DNA from: Ancylobacter novellus
GTDB taxonomy: Bacteria; Pseudomonadota; Alphaproteobacteria; Rhizobiales; Methylopilaceae
Length of the DNA stretch: 64,000 nucleotides
Reading direction: 5' to 3'
Assembly (NCBI GenBank): GCA_003241695.1
Contig: QFPN01000010.1
Coordinates: forward strand, 62,001 to 126,000
The position numbers were made by a program, and so were the translations under genes. Below, piece after piece: positions 46,241-55,314 of this stretch. The notes under the pieces are model-generated. The model had not been told where the DNA came from. It saw nothing but the letters and a program-made list of their open reading frames with translations, and did no database searches. Within the stretch, counting starts at the first letter, position 1, and every line of letters starts with the position of its first letter.

Positions 46241-46370
46241 GCATGATCATCAAGGGCCGTCAACGGGGCGCGGAACGGATCTGGCGTGCTCTGACGAGCG
46301 GGCGGCCTCTGAAAGCTTCGACGTCACAGCCCCGGCGGAGGCGATGCGCCTCCGCGACGGCGCCCGGGCC

Positions 46371-47366
46371 TCAGAGCATTGCGGGAATGACGCGATCCGG
46401 CGGGCGATGGCCGTCCATGAAGGTCTTGATGTTTACGATGACCTTCTCGCCCATGTCGACGCGGCCCTCAAGCGTCGCCGAGCCGAGATGCGGCAGCAGC
46501 ACGACCTTGTTCTGGCGCGCGAGCCGCACGAGCTTGGGGTTCACCGCCGGCTCGTTCTCGAACACGTCGAGCGCGGCGCCCGCAAGCTCGCCGGCGTCGA
46601 GCATGCGCGCCAGCGCTCCCTCGTCGATCACCTCGCCGCGGGCGGTGTTCACCACATAGGCGTCGCGCTTCAGCAGCTTCAGGCGGCGCGCCGAAAGCAG
46701 ATGGTAGGTCGCCGGCGTGTGCGGGCAGTTGACCGAGATGATGTCCATGCGGGCGAGCATCTGGTCGAGGCTCTCCCAGTAAGTCGCCTCGAGCTGGTCC
46801 TCGACGGTCGAGGGAAGCCGCTTGCGGTTGTGATAGTGGATCGACAGGCCGAAGGCCTTGGCGCGGCGGGCGACCGCCTGGCCGATGCGGCCCATGCCGA
46901 CGATGCCGAGGCGCTTGCCCCAGATGCGGCGGCCGAGCATCCAGGTCGGGCTCCAGCCGTTCCACTCCTGCTCGTCCGGCACCACCCGAGCGCCCTCGGC
47001 GATGCGACGCGGGCCCGCGAGGATGAGGCCCATGGTCATGTCGGCGGTGTCCTCGGTCAACACGCCCGGCGTGTTGGTGACCGTGATCCCGCGGTTCATC
47101 GCGGTCTGGACGTCGATGTTGTCGACGCCGTTGCCGAAGTTCGCGATCAGCCTGAGGTTCTCGCCGGCCTTGCCGAGCAGCCCGGCGTCGATCCGGTCCG
47201 TCACCGTCGGCACCAGCACGTCGGCGTCGGCCACGGCCTCGGCGAGGCGATCGGCGGTGAAGGGCTCGTCGTCGTGGTTCAGGCGCGCGTCGAACAGCTC
47301 GCGCATGCGCGTCTCGATCACGTCCGGCAGACGGCGCGTCACGACGACAAGCGGGCGCTTCTTCAT
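46371..47366 (-). CDS. D-2-hydroxyacid dehydrogenase (glyoxylate/hydroxypyruvate reductase type)
   Basis: A 331-residue NAD(P)-dependent enzyme. NAD motif GIVGMGRIGQAVA; catalytic Arg in TARGEVIDE; Glu in DVFENEP; His in LLPHLGSAT. The N-terminus RPLVVVTRRLPDVIETRM is typical of glyoxylate/hydroxypyruvate reductases. In a serine-cycle methylotroph this would feed one-carbon assimilation, though a simple detoxifying role is also possible. The frame is open to 47558 but ATG 47366 gives the family start. Confidence 0.93.
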   Translation of the reverse strand: MKKRPLVVVTRRLPDVIETRMRELFDARLNHDDEPFTADRLAEAVADADVLVPTVTDRIDAGLLGKAGENLRLIANFGNGVDNIDVQTAMNRGITVTNTPGVLTEDTADMTMGLILAGPRRIAEGARVVPDEQEWNGWSPTWMLGRRIWGKRLGIVGMGRIGQAVARRAKAFGLSIHYHNRKRLPSTVEDQLEATYWESLDQMLARMDIISVNCPHTPATYHLLSARRLKLLKRDAYVVNTARGEVIDEGALARMLDAGELAGAALDVFENEPAVNPKLVRLARQNKVVLLPHLGSATLEGRVDMGEKVIVNIKTFMDGHRPPDRVIPAML

Positions 47367-47548
47367 GGCGGCTTCGCGACCTCGTTTCCGGGAGGACCGG
47401 GGGGTTACGGTTAATCGATCGTCAAGGCTGACGTCGGATGCTCGCGCTTCGGGACCGCCGCTTCGAAAGGCGCGGACCGGAGGAGCCGTCTCTAGCAGAC
47501 GAGAGGCGGAACGCAAGACGGCGACGACAGATGGAGCGCGGCGACGCG

Positions 47549-48103
47549 ATGAAGACACGCCCTCAACAGCGCCTGGCGGCCGCAGCGATCGCCCTTGCCT
47601 GCGCCGTCGCCTCGACGGTCTCCGCCTCCGCGCAGGCGGCCAAGGAGACGGAAGCCGGCGTGATGATCGGCCCGGTCTCCGGCCTGCCGGTGCCGCGCTA
47701 TGTCAGCCTCAAGGCCGGCAAGGTCTATGTCCGACTGGGGCCGACCAAAGACTATCCGGTCGCCTACGTCTATCGCCGCGCGGGCGAGCCGGTCGAGATC
47801 ACCGCCGAATACGACAACTGGCGCCGCATCCGCGATTCGGAGGGCTCCGAGGGCTGGGTGTGGCACTCGCTGCTGTCCGGCCGGCGAACGGCGCTGATCG
47901 CGCCCTGGGCCAAGGAAGAGGCGCTGCCGATCCGGGTGAAGGCGAGCGCGAACGAGCGCACCGCCGCGCGGCTCGAGCCGAAGGTGCTGGTCGAGGTCCG
48001 CCGCTGCGACGGACAGTGGTGCCGGGTCGAGGGCGACGGCTTCGACGGCTTCATCGAGCAGGGCCGGCTCTGGGGCATCTATCCCGGCGAACGCTTCGAC
48101 TGA
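47549..48103 (+). CDS. exported bacterial SH3-domain protein
   Basis: A 184-residue secreted protein: signal peptide to about residue 30, then two SH3-like modules (KAGKVYVRLGPTKDYPVAYVY; SANERTAARLEPKVLVEVRRC). It probably binds cell-wall peptide, based on the fold, and may be a periplasmic scaffold. ATG at 47549 has GGAG upstream; ATG 47531 and the frame back to 47438 are less supported. Divergent from the dehydrogenase gene. Confidence 0.85.
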   Translation: MKTRPQQRLAAAAIALACAVASTVSASAQAAKETEAGVMIGPVSGLPVPRYVSLKAGKVYVRLGPTKDYPVAYVYRRAGEPVEITAEYDNWRRIRDSEGSEGWVWHSLLSGRRTALIAPWAKEEALPIRVKASANERTAARLEPKVLVEVRRCDGQWCRVEGDGFDGFIEQGRLWGIYPGERFD

Positions 48104-48180
48104 AGCTTCCTTTCCGGCGGCGCGAGAACAAGCCGCGCGCTTGCGGTCCTGGCTGACACGCAAAGAACCGGCTGACGCGC

Positions 48181-48212
48181 AAAGAAAAGCCGCCGTGGCG
48201 ATCCACGGCGGC
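48181..48212 (-). terminator. rho-independent terminator of irr
   Basis: A perfect 10-base stem (GCCGCCGTGG / CCACGGCGGC) with a four-base loop at 48189–48212. Read on the minus strand it is followed by TTTTCTTT, 30 bases after the irr stop. This is a strong intrinsic terminator. Confidence 0.85.
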
Positions 48213-48244
48213 CCTTGTGCTCAGGGACGTTCCGAAGCGCCGAA

Positions 48245-48733
48245 TCAGGCGTCGCGCTTGCGGCGCAGGCGCACCACCACGTCGACGCGCGCGATCTCCA
48301 TGCCCTCGGGAATCTCGGGCATCGAAGCGACGGCGACTTCCGCGCCCGGAATGTCGAGCAGGCGGTTGTCGTCCTCGACGAGGAAGTGGTGATGCTCGGT
48401 GACGTTGGTGTCGAACCAGGTCTTCGAGCCGTCGATCGCGAGCTCGCGCAGCAGCCCGACCTCGGTGAACTGGTGCAGCGTGTTGTAGACGGTGGCGAGG
48501 GACACCGGCACGCGGGCGCGCATCGCCTCCTCGTGCAGGATTTCCGCCGTCACGTGGCGGTCGCCCTTGGCATAGAGCAGCCGCCCGAGCGCGATGCGCT
48601 GGCGGGTCGGCCGGAGACCGCTGTCACGGAGCATCGCGCCGACGTCGCGCGCGACGCAGAGCGAAGGGCGAAGACCGCAGTCGAGCGGCCTTTCAGCCCC
48701 GGCGGGCGCGGCGGCGGTGGTCAGTTCGGCCAT
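48245..48733 (-). CDS. irr: iron response regulator Irr (Fur family)
   Basis: A 162-residue Fur-family regulator. The DNA-binding part is GLRPTRQRIALGRLLYAKG and PVSLATVYNTLHQFTEVGLL; the HHH histidine cluster (TEHHHFL) is the haem/metal site of Irr. In Bradyrhizobium Irr also has an N-terminal Cys-Pro haem motif; none is seen here (CGLRPSLCVARD lacks Cys-Pro), as in some other rhizobial Irr proteins. It is divergent from fabA, the conserved arrangement in Hyphomicrobiales. Confidence 0.93.
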   Translation of the reverse strand: MAELTTAAAPAGAERPLDCGLRPSLCVARDVGAMLRDSGLRPTRQRIALGRLLYAKGDRHVTAEILHEEAMRARVPVSLATVYNTLHQFTEVGLLRELAIDGSKTWFDTNVTEHHHFLVEDDNRLLDIPGAEVAVASMPEIPEGMEIARVDVVVRLRRKRDA

Positions 48734-49078
48734 CGTCGGAATCTCTTCGTCTTTCTGGAACCGTTACAAAAAATCGCCCAATTAACTCAGGCGCTTGACG
48801 CATTTGGCGGGACGCCCTCCGAAAGCCCCCTCCTGTCTCCCGGACAATACATTTTTGCGCCGCCGCGGGCAACTGCGAGGCGGTCGCAAATAGGAGCGGG
48901 CTGCAGAGCCGGGGTCCCGCATCCATCCCTTGCGTCCTACGCCCTCGGCGAAACGCAGCCGCCCGCTTTCCGGCCGCGGACCTTGTATGCTAGGGAGGCC
49001 GCGGCGCGGCGCCCCCCCGCCTTGGGCATGCGCGCCCGGACGCCGGGTCCTCATGCGACGGAAAGATGAAAGGCAGAA
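48734..49078. promoter_or_regulatory. irr–fabA divergent regulatory region
   Basis: A 345 bp gap holding promoters for irr (leftward) and fabA (rightward). No ICE-like TTNNGAA repeat and no fatty-acid-regulator operator was recognised. TGTATGCT at 48984–48991 could be a −10 for fabA but has no good −35 partner. No coding frame is supported here. Confidence 0.5.
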
Positions 49079-49600
49079 ATGACGGATCGCCGCTCCAGCT
49101 TCGAGTACGAGGACCTTCTCGCCTGCGGGCGGGGCGAGCTGTTCGGCGAGGGCAACGCCCAGCTCCCGCTGCCGCCCATGCTGATGTTCGACCGCATCTC
49201 GGAAATCTCGGAGACCGGCGGCCCGAACGGCAAGGGCTTCATCCGCGCCGAGCTCGACGTGAAGCCTGACCTCTGGTTCTTCGATTGCCACTTCAAGGGA
49301 GATCCGGTGATGCCGGGCTGCCTCGGCCTCGACGCGCTGTGGCAGATGACCGGCTTCTTCCTCGGCTGGCTCGGGGCGGAGGGCCGCGGCCGCGCGCTCG
49401 GCACCGGCGAGATCAAGTTCACCGGCCAGGTGCTGCCCACGGTCAAGAAGGTGGTGTACGGCGTCGACTTCAAGCGCGTTCTGCGCGGACGTCTCGTGCT
49501 CGGCATCGCGGACGGCTGGCTCGAGGCCGACGGCGAGACCATCTACAAGGCCAGCGACCTGAAGGTCGGGCTGTTCAAGGCCGGCTCCGCTCCGGCCTAA
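49079..49600 (+). CDS. fabA: 3-hydroxydecanoyl-ACP dehydratase/isomerase FabA
   Basis: A 173-residue bifunctional enzyme making cis-3-decenoyl-ACP for unsaturated fatty acids. Catalytic H71 lies in DCHFKGDPVMPG and D85 in LGLDALWQMTGF; MLMFDRISEI is the usual opening of the hot-dog fold. AAAGG precedes the ATG. It is the first gene of fabA–fabB–fabI. Confidence 0.97.
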   Translation: MTDRRSSFEYEDLLACGRGELFGEGNAQLPLPPMLMFDRISEISETGGPNGKGFIRAELDVKPDLWFFDCHFKGDPVMPGCLGLDALWQMTGFFLGWLGAEGRGRALGTGEIKFTGQVLPTVKKVVYGVDFKRVLRGRLVLGIADGWLEADGETIYKASDLKVGLFKAGSAPA

Positions 49601-49666
49601 TTCTCGGATGAAGAACCGGCGGCCCGTGCGCGTCCAAGACGCCGGCGGCCGGAGGGAGGCTTTCCA

Positions 49667-50881
49667 GTGAAGCGCGTCGTCGTCACCGGCATGGGAATCG
49701 TGTCGTCGATCGGGAACTCGACGCAGGAGGTCATGGCCTCGCTGCGGGAGGCGAAGTCCGGCATTTCGTTCGCCCAGCAGTTCGCCGACCACGGCTTCAG
49801 GTGCCAGGTCCAGGGCCAGCCGACGCTCGACGCCGCGGAAGTCGTCGACCGTCGCGCCATGCGCTTCCACGGCGGCGGCTCCGGCTGGAACCATGTCGCG
49901 ATGGATCAGGCGATCCGCGATTCGGGCCTCGAAGAGAACGAAATCTCCAACGAGCGCACCGGCATCATCATGGGCTCGGGCGGTCCGTCCACCAAGGTCG
50001 TGGTCGAAGCCGCCGACATCACCCGCGAGAAGGGCGGCCCGAAGCGCATCGGCCCGTTCGCGGTGCCGAAGGCGATGTCCTCGACCGCGTCCGCCACCCT
50101 CGCCACCTGGTTCAAGATCAAGGGCGTGAACTACTCGATCTCGTCGGCCTGCGCGACCTCGAGCCACTGCGTCGGCAACGCCGCCGAAATGATCCAGTGG
50201 GGCAAGCAGGACGTGATGTTCGCCGGCGGCTGCGAGGAGCTCGACTGGACGCTGTCGAACCTGTTCGACGCCATGGGGGCGATGTCGACCAAGTACAACG
50301 ACCGCCCGGCGGTCGCCTCTCGCGCCTATGACAAGAACCGCGACGGCTTCGTGATCGCGGGCGGCGCGGGCGTGCTGGTGCTCGAAGAACTCGAGCACGC
50401 CAAGGCGCGCGGCGCGAAGATCTACGCCGAGCTCACCGGCTACGGCGCGACCTCGGACGGCTACGACATGGTCGCGCCCTCGGGCGAAGGCGCGGTGCGC
50501 TGCATGCGCATGGCGATGAAGACCGCACGCAACCCGATCGACTACGTCAACCCGCACGCGACCTCGACGCCGGTCGGCGACCTCAAGGAGGTCGAGGCGC
50601 TGCGCGAGGTGTTCGGCGACAAATGTCCGCCGATCTCCGGCACCAAGTCGCTCACCGGCCATTCGCTCGGCGCGGCCGGCGTGCAGGAGGCGATCTATTC
50701 GCTCCTGATGATGCAGAACGGCTTCATGGCCGAAAGCGCCAACATCGAGGAGATCGACCCGGCCTTCGCCGACATGCCGATCCTGCGCGAGCGCAAGGAC
50801 GACGTGACGCTGAACGCGGTGATGTCGAACTCCTTCGGCTTCGGCGGCACCAACGCCACGCTGGTGTTCGAGCGGGTGTGA
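49667..50881 (+). CDS. fabB: beta-ketoacyl-ACP synthase I FabB
   Basis: A 404-residue condensing enzyme that elongates the FabA product. Active-site cysteine C162 in SSACATSSHC, histidines in NPHATSTPVGD and LTGHSLGAAGV, and NSFGFGGTNATLVF at the C-terminus. The start codon is GTG (49667) with GGAGGGAGG seven bases upstream. It follows fabA by 66 bp. Confidence 0.97.
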   Translation: MKRVVVTGMGIVSSIGNSTQEVMASLREAKSGISFAQQFADHGFRCQVQGQPTLDAAEVVDRRAMRFHGGGSGWNHVAMDQAIRDSGLEENEISNERTGIIMGSGGPSTKVVVEAADITREKGGPKRIGPFAVPKAMSSTASATLATWFKIKGVNYSISSACATSSHCVGNAAEMIQWGKQDVMFAGGCEELDWTLSNLFDAMGAMSTKYNDRPAVASRAYDKNRDGFVIAGGAGVLVLEELEHAKARGAKIYAELTGYGATSDGYDMVAPSGEGAVRCMRMAMKTARNPIDYVNPHATSTPVGDLKEVEALREVFGDKCPPISGTKSLTGHSLGAAGVQEAIYSLLMMQNGFMAESANIEEIDPAFADMPILRERKDDVTLNAVMSNSFGFGGTNATLVFERV

Positions 50882-50918
50882 CCGACTGACGTTTAGACCG
50901 CGGATCATAATGCGCCGC

Positions 50919-51021
50919 GTCATCCTCCGGCTTGTCCGGAGGATCCATCCCTCCGCGGCTCGAATGCTCCTCGTCGCGCGCTACGCCGACGATGGATCCC
51001 CCGGACAAGCCGGGGGATGAC
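50919..51021. repeat. REP-pair (BIME-like) element, type 2
   Basis: Two 30-base palindromic units face each other in the fabB–fabI gap: GTCATCCTCCGGCTTGTCC… at 50919–50948 and ATGGATCCCCCGGACAAGC… at 50992–51021. The consensus GTCAT…CCGGC-TTG-CCGG…ATCCAT recurs four more times at 52062–52267. They lie inside the fab transcription unit. Confidence 0.85.
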
Positions 51022-51080
51022 GACTGAGGGTGGGGTCAGCGACGGCGCCGACCCGGCTCCGGATAAATAGGAGTGACCCC

Positions 51081-51911
51081 ATGGTCGCCGGACTTCTCTC
51101 GGGCAAGCGCGCCCTCGTCATGGGCGTGGCGAACGACCACTCGATCGCCTGGGGCTGCGCCAAGGCGCTCTCGCAGGCGGGCACCGAGATCGCCTTCACC
51201 TATCAGGGCGAAGCGCTGGGCAAGCGCGTGCGGCCGCTCGCCGAGAGCATCGGCTCCGACATGGTCATCCCGTGCGACGTCGAGGACCTCGCCTCCGTCG
51301 ACGCGGTGTTCGCGGCCATCAAGGAAAAATGGGGCGAGCTCGACATCCTGATCCACGCGATCGGCTTCTCGAACAAGAACGAGCTCAAGGGCCGCTACGC
51401 CGACACGACCCGCGAGAACTTCTCCCGCACCATGGTGATCTCGGCCTTCAGCTTCACCGAGCTCGCCAAGCGCGCCGCCGAGATCATGCCGGCGGGCGGC
51501 GCGATGCTGACGCTGACCTATGGCGGCGCGACCCGCGTCATGCCGAACTACAACGTGATGGGCGTGGCGAAGGCCGCGCTCGAGGCCTCGGTGCGCTATC
51601 TCGCGGCGGATTACGGGCCTTTGGGCATCCGCGTGAACGCGATCTCGGCCGGCCCGGTGCGCACGCTCGCGGGCGCCGGCATCACGGACGCGCGGCTGAT
51701 GTACGACTTCCAGCGCCGCCACTCCCCGCTTCGCCGCCCGATCACCATCGAGGACGTCGGCGGCGCCGCGCTCTACCTCCTCTCGCCGCTGTCGGCGGGC
51801 GTGACGGGCGAGATCCACTTCGTGGATTCGGGCTACAACATCATCTCGATGCCGAACCCGCAGAGCCTCAAGACCATCGACGCGGCGGAAGCGAAGGCGG
51901 AAGAGAGCTGA
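51081..51911 (+). CDS. fabI: enoyl-ACP reductase FabI
   Basis: A 276-residue NADH-dependent enoyl reductase, the last step of fatty-acid elongation. GVANDHSIAWGCAKAL is the nucleotide loop; the catalytic Y-x6-K is YNVMGVAK; NAISAGPVRTLAG follows. ATG at 51081 has AGGAG upstream; an in-frame codon at 51030 would overlap the REP pair and is rejected. Confidence 0.97.
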   Translation: MVAGLLSGKRALVMGVANDHSIAWGCAKALSQAGTEIAFTYQGEALGKRVRPLAESIGSDMVIPCDVEDLASVDAVFAAIKEKWGELDILIHAIGFSNKNELKGRYADTTRENFSRTMVISAFSFTELAKRAAEIMPAGGAMLTLTYGGATRVMPNYNVMGVAKAALEASVRYLAADYGPLGIRVNAISAGPVRTLAGAGITDARLMYDFQRRHSPLRRPITIEDVGGAALYLLSPLSAGVTGEIHFVDSGYNIISMPNPQSLKTIDAAEAKAEES

Positions 51912-51925
51912 GGCTGGCCCAACCG

Positions 51926-52050
51926 AACTGCGTGCTTCGAGACGCCCGCTGACGCGGGCTCCCCGAGCCATGAGGTTCGTTGGGGGCTTACAAAAACGGT
52001 CCTCATGCTGAGGAGCCGTCCGCGAGGACGGCGTCTCGAAGCACGCAGTT
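51926..52050. repeat. inverted-repeat element with 21-base arms, type 3
   Basis: ACTGCGTGCTTCGAGACGCC near 51927 and its exact reverse complement ending at 52050 bound a 125-base element. Internal short hairpins (GCCCGCTGACGCGGGC; GCCGTCCGCGAGGACGGC) and the text CTCATGCTGAGGAG match a repeat family well known in Bradyrhizobium-like genomes. It follows the fabI stop by 15 bases. Confidence 0.8.
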
Positions 52051-52061
52051 CGTGTCGTTCC

Positions 52062-52267
52062 GTCATGCCCCGGCTCGTCCGGGGCATCCATCGCGCCGAC
52101 GCAGCGCGCGTTGATCCAGCATGGATCCCCCGGACAAGCCGGGGGATGACGGCGGAGGGGGCGGCGCCGGAACCACGGTCCGTCATGGTCCGGCTTGACC
52201 GGACCATCCACGTCTCCCGCAGAGCTCGACGCTAGGCATGGGTCCTCCGGTCAAACCGGAGGACGAC
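52062..52267. repeat. array of four type 2 REP units
   Basis: Four alternating 30-base palindromes at 52062–52091, 52121–52150, 52182–52211 and 52238–52267 form two head-to-head pairs. Variants in the stems (CCCCGG, CCCCCGG, GGTCCGG, CCTCCGG) are compensated on the other arm. With the 51926–52050 element they fill the convergent gap between fabI and the molybdenum hydroxylase genes; no gene lies in 51912–52360. Confidence 0.85.
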
Positions 52268-52302
52268 GTCGAGGATCATGCGCAGGGACTTCGACCGATA
52301 AG

Positions 52303-52337
52303 AAAAAAGCCCCGCGGGCGAAACCCGCGGGGCTTTT
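52303..52337. terminator. bidirectional rho-independent terminator
   Basis: GCCCCGCGGG-CGAAA-CCCGCGGGGC (52309–52333) is a perfect 10-base stem with A6 before and T4 after. It sits between convergent genes, so it can end both fabI and the molybdenum hydroxylase transcripts. Confidence 0.9.
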
Positions 52338-52360
52338 CGCATTTCAGCTCCCGACCGCCC

Positions 52361-54580
52361 TCAGACGCTCGTGAACTTCTGCTCGCCGAGCGGCAGGTCG
52401 CGCACGCGCTTGCCCGTCGCGGCGAAGATCGCGTTGGCGAGCGCCGGCGCGATCGGGGGCACGCCCGGCTCGCCGATGCCAGTCGGCTTCTCGGTCGAGG
52501 GGACCATATGGACCTCGACATGCGGCATGTCGGAGATGCGCAGCGGCTTGTAGGCGTCGAAGTTGCCCTGCTGCACCACGCCGTCCTTGAGCGTGATGGC
52601 GTTGCGCAGCGCCGCCCCGAGCCCGAAGCCGACCCCGCCCTCGACCTGGGCGCGCACGACGTCCGGGTTGATCACGGTGCCGACCTCGACCGCCGCCACG
52701 ACGCGATCGACCTTCACGCCGCCGTCCGGCTTGATGGTGATGTCCACCACCTGCGCGACGACCGAGTTGAAGCTCTCATGCACCGCGACGCCGCGGCCCT
52801 TGCCCTTGCCGAGCTTCTCGCCCCAGTTCGCCTTCTCGGCCGCGAGCTTCAGCGCCGCCGTGTGGCGCGGCTTGTCCTTGAGGAGGGCCAGCCGGTACTC
52901 GACCGGGTCCTTGCCCGCCGCATGCGCCAGTTCGTCGATCATGCTCTCGACGACATGGGCGGTGTGAGTATGACCCACCGAGCGCCACCAAAGCACCGGA
53001 ACGCCCACCTTCAGCGTCGTGAGCTCGACCTGAAGGTTAGGCACCGCGTAAGCGAGGTTGGACGCGCCCTCGACCGAGGTCTCGTCGACGCCGTCCTTCA
53101 CCGCCATGGCCTCGAGCGCCGTGCCGGCAAAGATCGACTGGCCGGCGATGCGGTGAAGCCACGCGATCGGCATGCCGTCGGAGCCGATCGCGGCCTTGAC
53201 CCGATGGGCGTAGAAGGGCCGGTAGAAGCCGCCCTTGGTGTCGTCCTCGCGGGTCCAGACGAGCTTCACCGGGTTCGAGCCGCCGATCGCCTTGGCGATG
53301 GTGACGGCTTCCGCGACATAGTCCGCGGTCGGCACAGCGCGGCGCCCGAACGAGCCGCCGGCCCACACCGTCTCGATCTTCACCTGCTCCGGCTTCAGGC
53401 CCGTGATGGCCGCGACCGTCGGCTGGTCGATCGACTGGAACTGCGCGCCATAGATCAGGTGCGCAGAATCCTTCTTGAGGTCCACCACGCAGTTCAGCGG
53501 CTCCATGGGCGCATGCGCCAGATAGGGGAAGGTGAACTCGGCCTCGATCACCTTGGCCGCGCCCTCGAACCCCTTGTCGACGTCGCCGGTCTTCCTGGCG
53601 GTCGCGGTTCCGGGCTTGGAGACGGCGTCCCTGGCTTCCTGAAGCAGCGCCTCGGAGCCGCGGGCTTCAGCGCCGGCGAGGTCCCACTCGACCTTCAGCG
53701 CGTTCCGGCCCGAGATCGCCGCCCAGGTGGACTTCGCAAGCACCGCGACGCCCGAGGGGATCTGGACGACCTTCTCGACGCCCTTGACCTTCTTCGCCTC
53801 GGCGTCGTCGAACGACTTCACCTTGGCGCCGAACCTCGGCGGGTGGGCGACGACCGCCACCAGCATGTTCGGCAGCTTGACGTCCTGCGTGTAGATCGCC
53901 GTGCCGTCGGTCTTGGCGTCATTGTCGATCCGGTGCAGCCCCTCCTTGCCGATGAGCTTGAACTTGCCCGGATCCTTGAACGGCGTGGTCTGCGCCGCGC
54001 CCACAGGCGCGGGCAGCTTCGAGGCGGCCTCGGCGAATTCGCCGTAAGAGCCCTTCTTGCCCGAGGGGTGGGTGAGCACGCCCTTGTCGACGACGATCTC
54101 GCCCTGAGCGACCTGCCACTTGTCGGCCGCGGCCTTCACCAGCATGGCGCGGGCGGTCGCGCCGGCCGTGCGGTACTGCTCCCAGGAGTTGGCCATGGCG
54201 GTCGAGCCGCCAGTCCCCTGCGCCTTGAAGGCGAGGTTGGCGTAGAGGCTGGCGTCGGCAGGCGCGAATTCAGTCCGCATCTGGGACCAGTCGGCGTCCA
54301 TCTCCTCAGCGATGAGGGTCGCGAGGCCCGTGGTCGGCCCCTGCCCCATGTCGAGATGCTTCACCACGACGGTGATCGCGCCGTCCGGCGCGACCTTCAC
54401 GAAGGGATTGAACTGGACCGGTGCGCCGCCCTTGGCGGCCTCGGCCGCGGCTTCCGCCGGACCAGCCTTGAAGCCGATCATCAGGCCGACGCCGGCGCCG
54501 CCCGCGATCGCGAGGAAGCCGCGGCGGCTGGCGCCGGTCGAAACGGGCGAGTCGCCCTTGATGCGTTCGAGAATGGTCAC
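52361..54580 (-). CDS. molybdopterin-binding subunit of xanthine dehydrogenase-family hydroxylase (IorB-like)
   Basis: A 739-residue periplasmic enzyme subunit with a twin-arginine leader (SRRGFLAIAGGAGVGLM). It has the aldehyde oxidase/xanthine dehydrogenase molybdenum-site order of the IorB group: HLDMGQGPTTGLATLIAEE, GGSFGRRAVPTADYV, WWRSVGHTHTAHVVESM and GIGEPGVPPIAPALANA (the catalytic Glu region). No FAD subunit is present, as in isoquinoline 1-oxidoreductase-like and periplasmic aldehyde-oxidising enzymes. GTG at 54580 with GGAGG nine bases upstream starts four bases after the iron-sulfur subunit. The longer frame to 54658 is rejected. Confidence 0.9.
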   Translation of the reverse strand: MTILERIKGDSPVSTGASRRGFLAIAGGAGVGLMIGFKAGPAEAAAEAAKGGAPVQFNPFVKVAPDGAITVVVKHLDMGQGPTTGLATLIAEEMDADWSQMRTEFAPADASLYANLAFKAQGTGGSTAMANSWEQYRTAGATARAMLVKAAADKWQVAQGEIVVDKGVLTHPSGKKGSYGEFAEAASKLPAPVGAAQTTPFKDPGKFKLIGKEGLHRIDNDAKTDGTAIYTQDVKLPNMLVAVVAHPPRFGAKVKSFDDAEAKKVKGVEKVVQIPSGVAVLAKSTWAAISGRNALKVEWDLAGAEARGSEALLQEARDAVSKPGTATARKTGDVDKGFEGAAKVIEAEFTFPYLAHAPMEPLNCVVDLKKDSAHLIYGAQFQSIDQPTVAAITGLKPEQVKIETVWAGGSFGRRAVPTADYVAEAVTIAKAIGGSNPVKLVWTREDDTKGGFYRPFYAHRVKAAIGSDGMPIAWLHRIAGQSIFAGTALEAMAVKDGVDETSVEGASNLAYAVPNLQVELTTLKVGVPVLWWRSVGHTHTAHVVESMIDELAHAAGKDPVEYRLALLKDKPRHTAALKLAAEKANWGEKLGKGKGRGVAVHESFNSVVAQVVDITIKPDGGVKVDRVVAAVEVGTVINPDVVRAQVEGGVGFGLGAALRNAITLKDGVVQQGNFDAYKPLRISDMPHVEVHMVPSTEKPTGIGEPGVPPIAPALANAIFAATGKRVRDLPLGEQKFTSV

Positions 54581-54584
54581 GGGG

Positions 54585-55055
54585 TCACGCCTCCAGCCGC
54601 TTGGCGGCGTCATGGATCGCCGCGCGGATGCGCTGATAGGTGGCGCAACGGCAGACATTGCCGTTCATCGCCGCGTCGATGTCCTGGTCGGTGGGCTTCT
54701 TGTTCGAGGAGAGAAGCGCCGCCGCCGACATCATCTGGCCGGACTGGCAGTAGCCGCACTGCACCACGTCGAGCGCCCGCCAGGCGGCCAGCACGGCCTT
54801 GCCTTCCTTCGTGGCGTTCTCGGCCACGAGGCCCTCGATGGTGACGACCTTGGAGTCGCCGACATCGCCCACCGGCGTCTGGCAGGAACGCATCGGCGAA
54901 CCGTCGAGATGGATGGTGCAGGCGCCGCACTGCGCGACGCCGCAGCCGAACTTCGTGCCCGTCAATCCGATCTCGTCGCGGATGACCCACAGAAGCGGCG
55001 TGTCTTCGGGGACGTCGACCTCGCGGTCGACCCCGTTGATGTTGAGCTTGATCAT
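54585..55055 (-). CDS. [2Fe-2S] subunit of xanthine dehydrogenase-family hydroxylase (IorA-like)
   Basis: A 156-residue two-cluster ferredoxin subunit. Plant-type cluster: GCGVAQCGACTIHLDG; second cluster: QCGYCQSGQMMSAAALL and GNVCRCATYQRIR. It passes electrons from the molybdenum subunit, normally to a cytochrome c. It lacks a leader and is probably exported with the partner. It and the next gene make one leftward operon. Confidence 0.94.
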   Translation of the reverse strand: MIKLNINGVDREVDVPEDTPLLWVIRDEIGLTGTKFGCGVAQCGACTIHLDGSPMRSCQTPVGDVGDSKVVTIEGLVAENATKEGKAVLAAWRALDVVQCGYCQSGQMMSAAALLSSNKKPTDQDIDAAMNGNVCRCATYQRIRAAIHDAAKRLEA

Positions 55056-55314
55056 GTCGTCTCCCTAGGCCCATCGGCCCAAGCATCGGCCGCCCCTCAT
55101 CAGGGACGGCTGTGGATGTTGCGGATGCTAACGGGGAGATTGGAGCCGTTCCAGACACGATGGCTTGCGCCGACGCAAGGCTCGGGCGTCATTACGCGGG
55201 TCTTGAACGCGCCCGGCCTCGACCGTTCTTGGCCGCTGGCCCCGCCATCCCAACGTCTTGCTTGGCCGCGGGGCGTCGACCCGTCATAGCCTCGACCCGC
55301 ACTGGAGGCCTCTC

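Noticed and set aside
52238..54844. 868-residue plus-strand frame
   Set aside because: Antisense to the molybdopterin subunit, which has intact motifs and a Tat leader; the shadow also runs through REP units.
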